Positions 63,039-64,000 of a DNA stretch of 64,000 nucleotides are shown one piece after another. The translations under genes and the position numbers were made by a program. Under the pieces are notes generated by a model, which searched no databases, was not told the origin of the DNA, and worked only from the letters and a program-made list of their open reading frames with translations. Source of the DNA: Eucommia ulmoides (lineage: Eukaryota > Streptophyta > Magnoliopsida > Garryales > Eucommiaceae); assembly GCA_016647705.1 (NCBI GenBank), contig CM028334.1, forward strand, positions 2,170,001 through 2,234,000, written 5' to 3'. Within the stretch, counting starts at the first letter, position 1. Each line of letters starts with the position of its first letter.

Positions 63039-64000
63039 CTACCGGTCAACCCTATCGTTATCTTTTTCTTTCGATCCCTCCAACTTTCGTAATTCAACAC
63101 AATGCGAGTGTATCTTGAATTTGACGCATTGCACACACTCAAATATGCCGACATCATGAGGCCAACAAATAGATTTACCGCAAGAGTCGCATGTGGACTT
63201 CCATTCGGGTTTGACAAAGGCGAGAGGATGTGGGTGCAACTCAATGTTGATGGTTGCCCCGTACTTCAGGTTTGCTTTTGTATCAAAATAACAGAATGGG
63301 TGAATGGATTGGTCGCACTCGACACAGTGGTAGAACCATTTATTGGGATTCAACTCTTTCTCACAAATTTTACAGAAATACTCAGAAGGATGGTCTGGGA
63401 GAGGGTGATACGTGAGTTCAAACGGGTGCTTGTCATAGCGATGTTCTATAGTGTGTGGCAACTGTGCACAAGCTTTGTCTATATGGAAATTACAACTCTC
63501 GCATTGGTACGTGTAATATTCATAGTAGCCACATGCATTGCACTTCTTCACTGATTTATTTATCCTAAGAAGATGATTGGGTGAGTGAGCTTTGTGGGTA
63601 ATGGAGCTTGACAGGGAAGCACATTTAAGATCAAGGTAGTAATTGCAGTTTTTGCAACCATAGGTGAACCTATTGCACCTTCTTTCGCACACTTTACAAT
63701 CAAAAACCCCAAAAGAATTAGGGCCCTCAGGTAGGAGCACGAGTGGATGTTCTGGGTGAAATGGAGGATTTTGCAACTCAGTGGGTAAAAAAGCACAATT
63801 TTTATAGAGAAAGTAATCGCAAAGAACACAGCCATAAAATGGAGTTGATTTCAATATGATCTGTAAACATCCACTGCAAAACCTTCTATCACCAGAAGTA
63901 GTAGTAGTAGTAATAGCCATTGTCTTGTGAATGATTAGTTTAGAATTTGACGCCTTCTCATTTTGATCATTCAAAAGGATCAACGAATGATCATGACTGA
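63039..64000 (-). CDS. DC1 zinc-finger protein, copy C, exon 2 (cut by window edge)
   Basis: Open from the right edge to TGA/TAG at 63039, with no internal stop. It continues upstream as HDHSLILLNDQ. Five DC1 modules: FCSGC...YGCVLCDYFLYKNC, CKVC...YGCKNCNYYLDLKC, CNACG...YQCESCNFHIDKAC, FCKIC...YHCVECDQSIHPFC, and CDSCGKSICWPHDVGIFECVQCVKFKIHSHC complete. The C-terminal tail VELRKLEGSKEKDNDRVDR is intact, unlike A (stop before it) and B (stop within it). Module 1 has Tyr-x-Asn in place of the usual His-x-Asp near its last Cys. It is the best-preserved copy. Linker and exon 1 lie beyond the window, so gene integrity is not known. Confidence 0.9.
   Translation of the reverse strand, partial: SHDHSLILLNDQNEKASNSKLIIHKTMAITTTTTSGDRRFCSGCLQIILKSTPFYGCVLCDYFLYKNCAFLPTELQNPPFHPEHPLVLLPEGPNSFGVFDCKVCERRCNRFTYGCKNCNYYLDLKCASLSSSITHKAHSPNHLLRINKSVKKCNACGYYEYYTYQCESCNFHIDKACAQLPHTIEHRYDKHPFELTYHPLPDHPSEYFCKICEKELNPNKWFYHCVECDQSIHPFCYFDTKANLKYGATINIELHPHPLAFVKPEWKSTCDSCGKSICWPHDVGIFECVQCVKFKIHSHCVELRKLEGSKEKDNDRVDR

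Overview
This window is nuclear DNA of a flowering plant, most likely a dicot. It is AT-rich and intron-bearing. It carries plant-type Ty1/copia, Ty3/gypsy, RTE-LINE, Mutator-like (MULE) and MITE sequences, and its only substantial host genes belong to the plant-expanded DC1 (C1_2, Cys/His-rich zinc-finger) family. I see no bacterial-type operons, CRISPR, rRNA or tRNA genes. Most of the sequence is nested transposon and duplication debris.

The backbone is a tandem segmental duplication. A DC1 gene on the minus strand, with its own 3' flank, intron and 5' region, occurs as copy A (about 9.4-17 kb), copy B (36.6-41.5 kb) and copy C (60.6 kb to the right edge, which cuts it). I read each copy as one two-exon gene. 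The upstream exon holds five DC1 repeats and ends in a GT donor. A phase-1 intron follows, and the downstream exon holds five more repeats. In A and B the reading frame joins exactly across the intron. Copy A has an in-frame stop in its last DC1 repeat, copy B has one in the linker between the two halves, and copy C is intact as far as it is visible. A fourth, decayed unit near 21-22 kb keeps intron and promoter sequence but has lost the coding exon. Several orphan copies of the DC1 5' region (16.3, 17.8, 44.8-49.6, 50.7, 56.0 and 58.5 kb) show that the promoter segment was copied much more often than the gene.

Layout: 0-3.65 kb, decayed Ty1/copia ending in its 3' LTR. 3.65-6.2 kb, a RAMP4/SERP1-like sequence split by a 1.9 kb palindromic foldback element with a 10-bp target duplication. 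6.2-7.64 kb, a solo LTR with a 5-bp target duplication. 8.5-9.4 kb, a MULE-like element (second copy at 42.1 kb). 10.4-15.3 kb, DC1 gene A, whose intron contains a Pack-MULE-like insertion. 17.1-19.5 kb, exons of a PDS5-like gene. 20.0-20.4 kb, a copia-type solo LTR. 22.0 kb, first exon of a CCR/DFR-like reductase. 25.8-27.1 kb, a minisatellite element. 28.7-31.4 kb, a gypsy element with two LTRs. 31.4-33.4 kb, 318-bp repeats. 33.7-36.6 kb, two long-TIR elements. 36.9 kb, a 220-bp MITE with a clean target duplication. 37.9-41.3 kb, DC1 gene B. 41.9-44.0 kb, a TIR element around an exon-like fragment. 44.8-49.2 kb, a threefold 1.45-1.53 kb tandem array. 50.0-58.5 kb, a second foldback element with an inverted partial copy, tandem repeats, a G-homopolymer, GC hairpins and a mudrA fragment. 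60.9-62.5 kb, an RTE LINE relic. 63.0 kb to the end, DC1 gene C.

The most interesting structures are the foldback family (same terminal sequence, 10-bp target duplications, GC-rich hairpin modules), the TGTTACAT-motif arrays shared by several elements including one with a mudrA fragment, and the independent decay of the DC1 paralogues. Everything here was read by eye; no alignment or database search was run.
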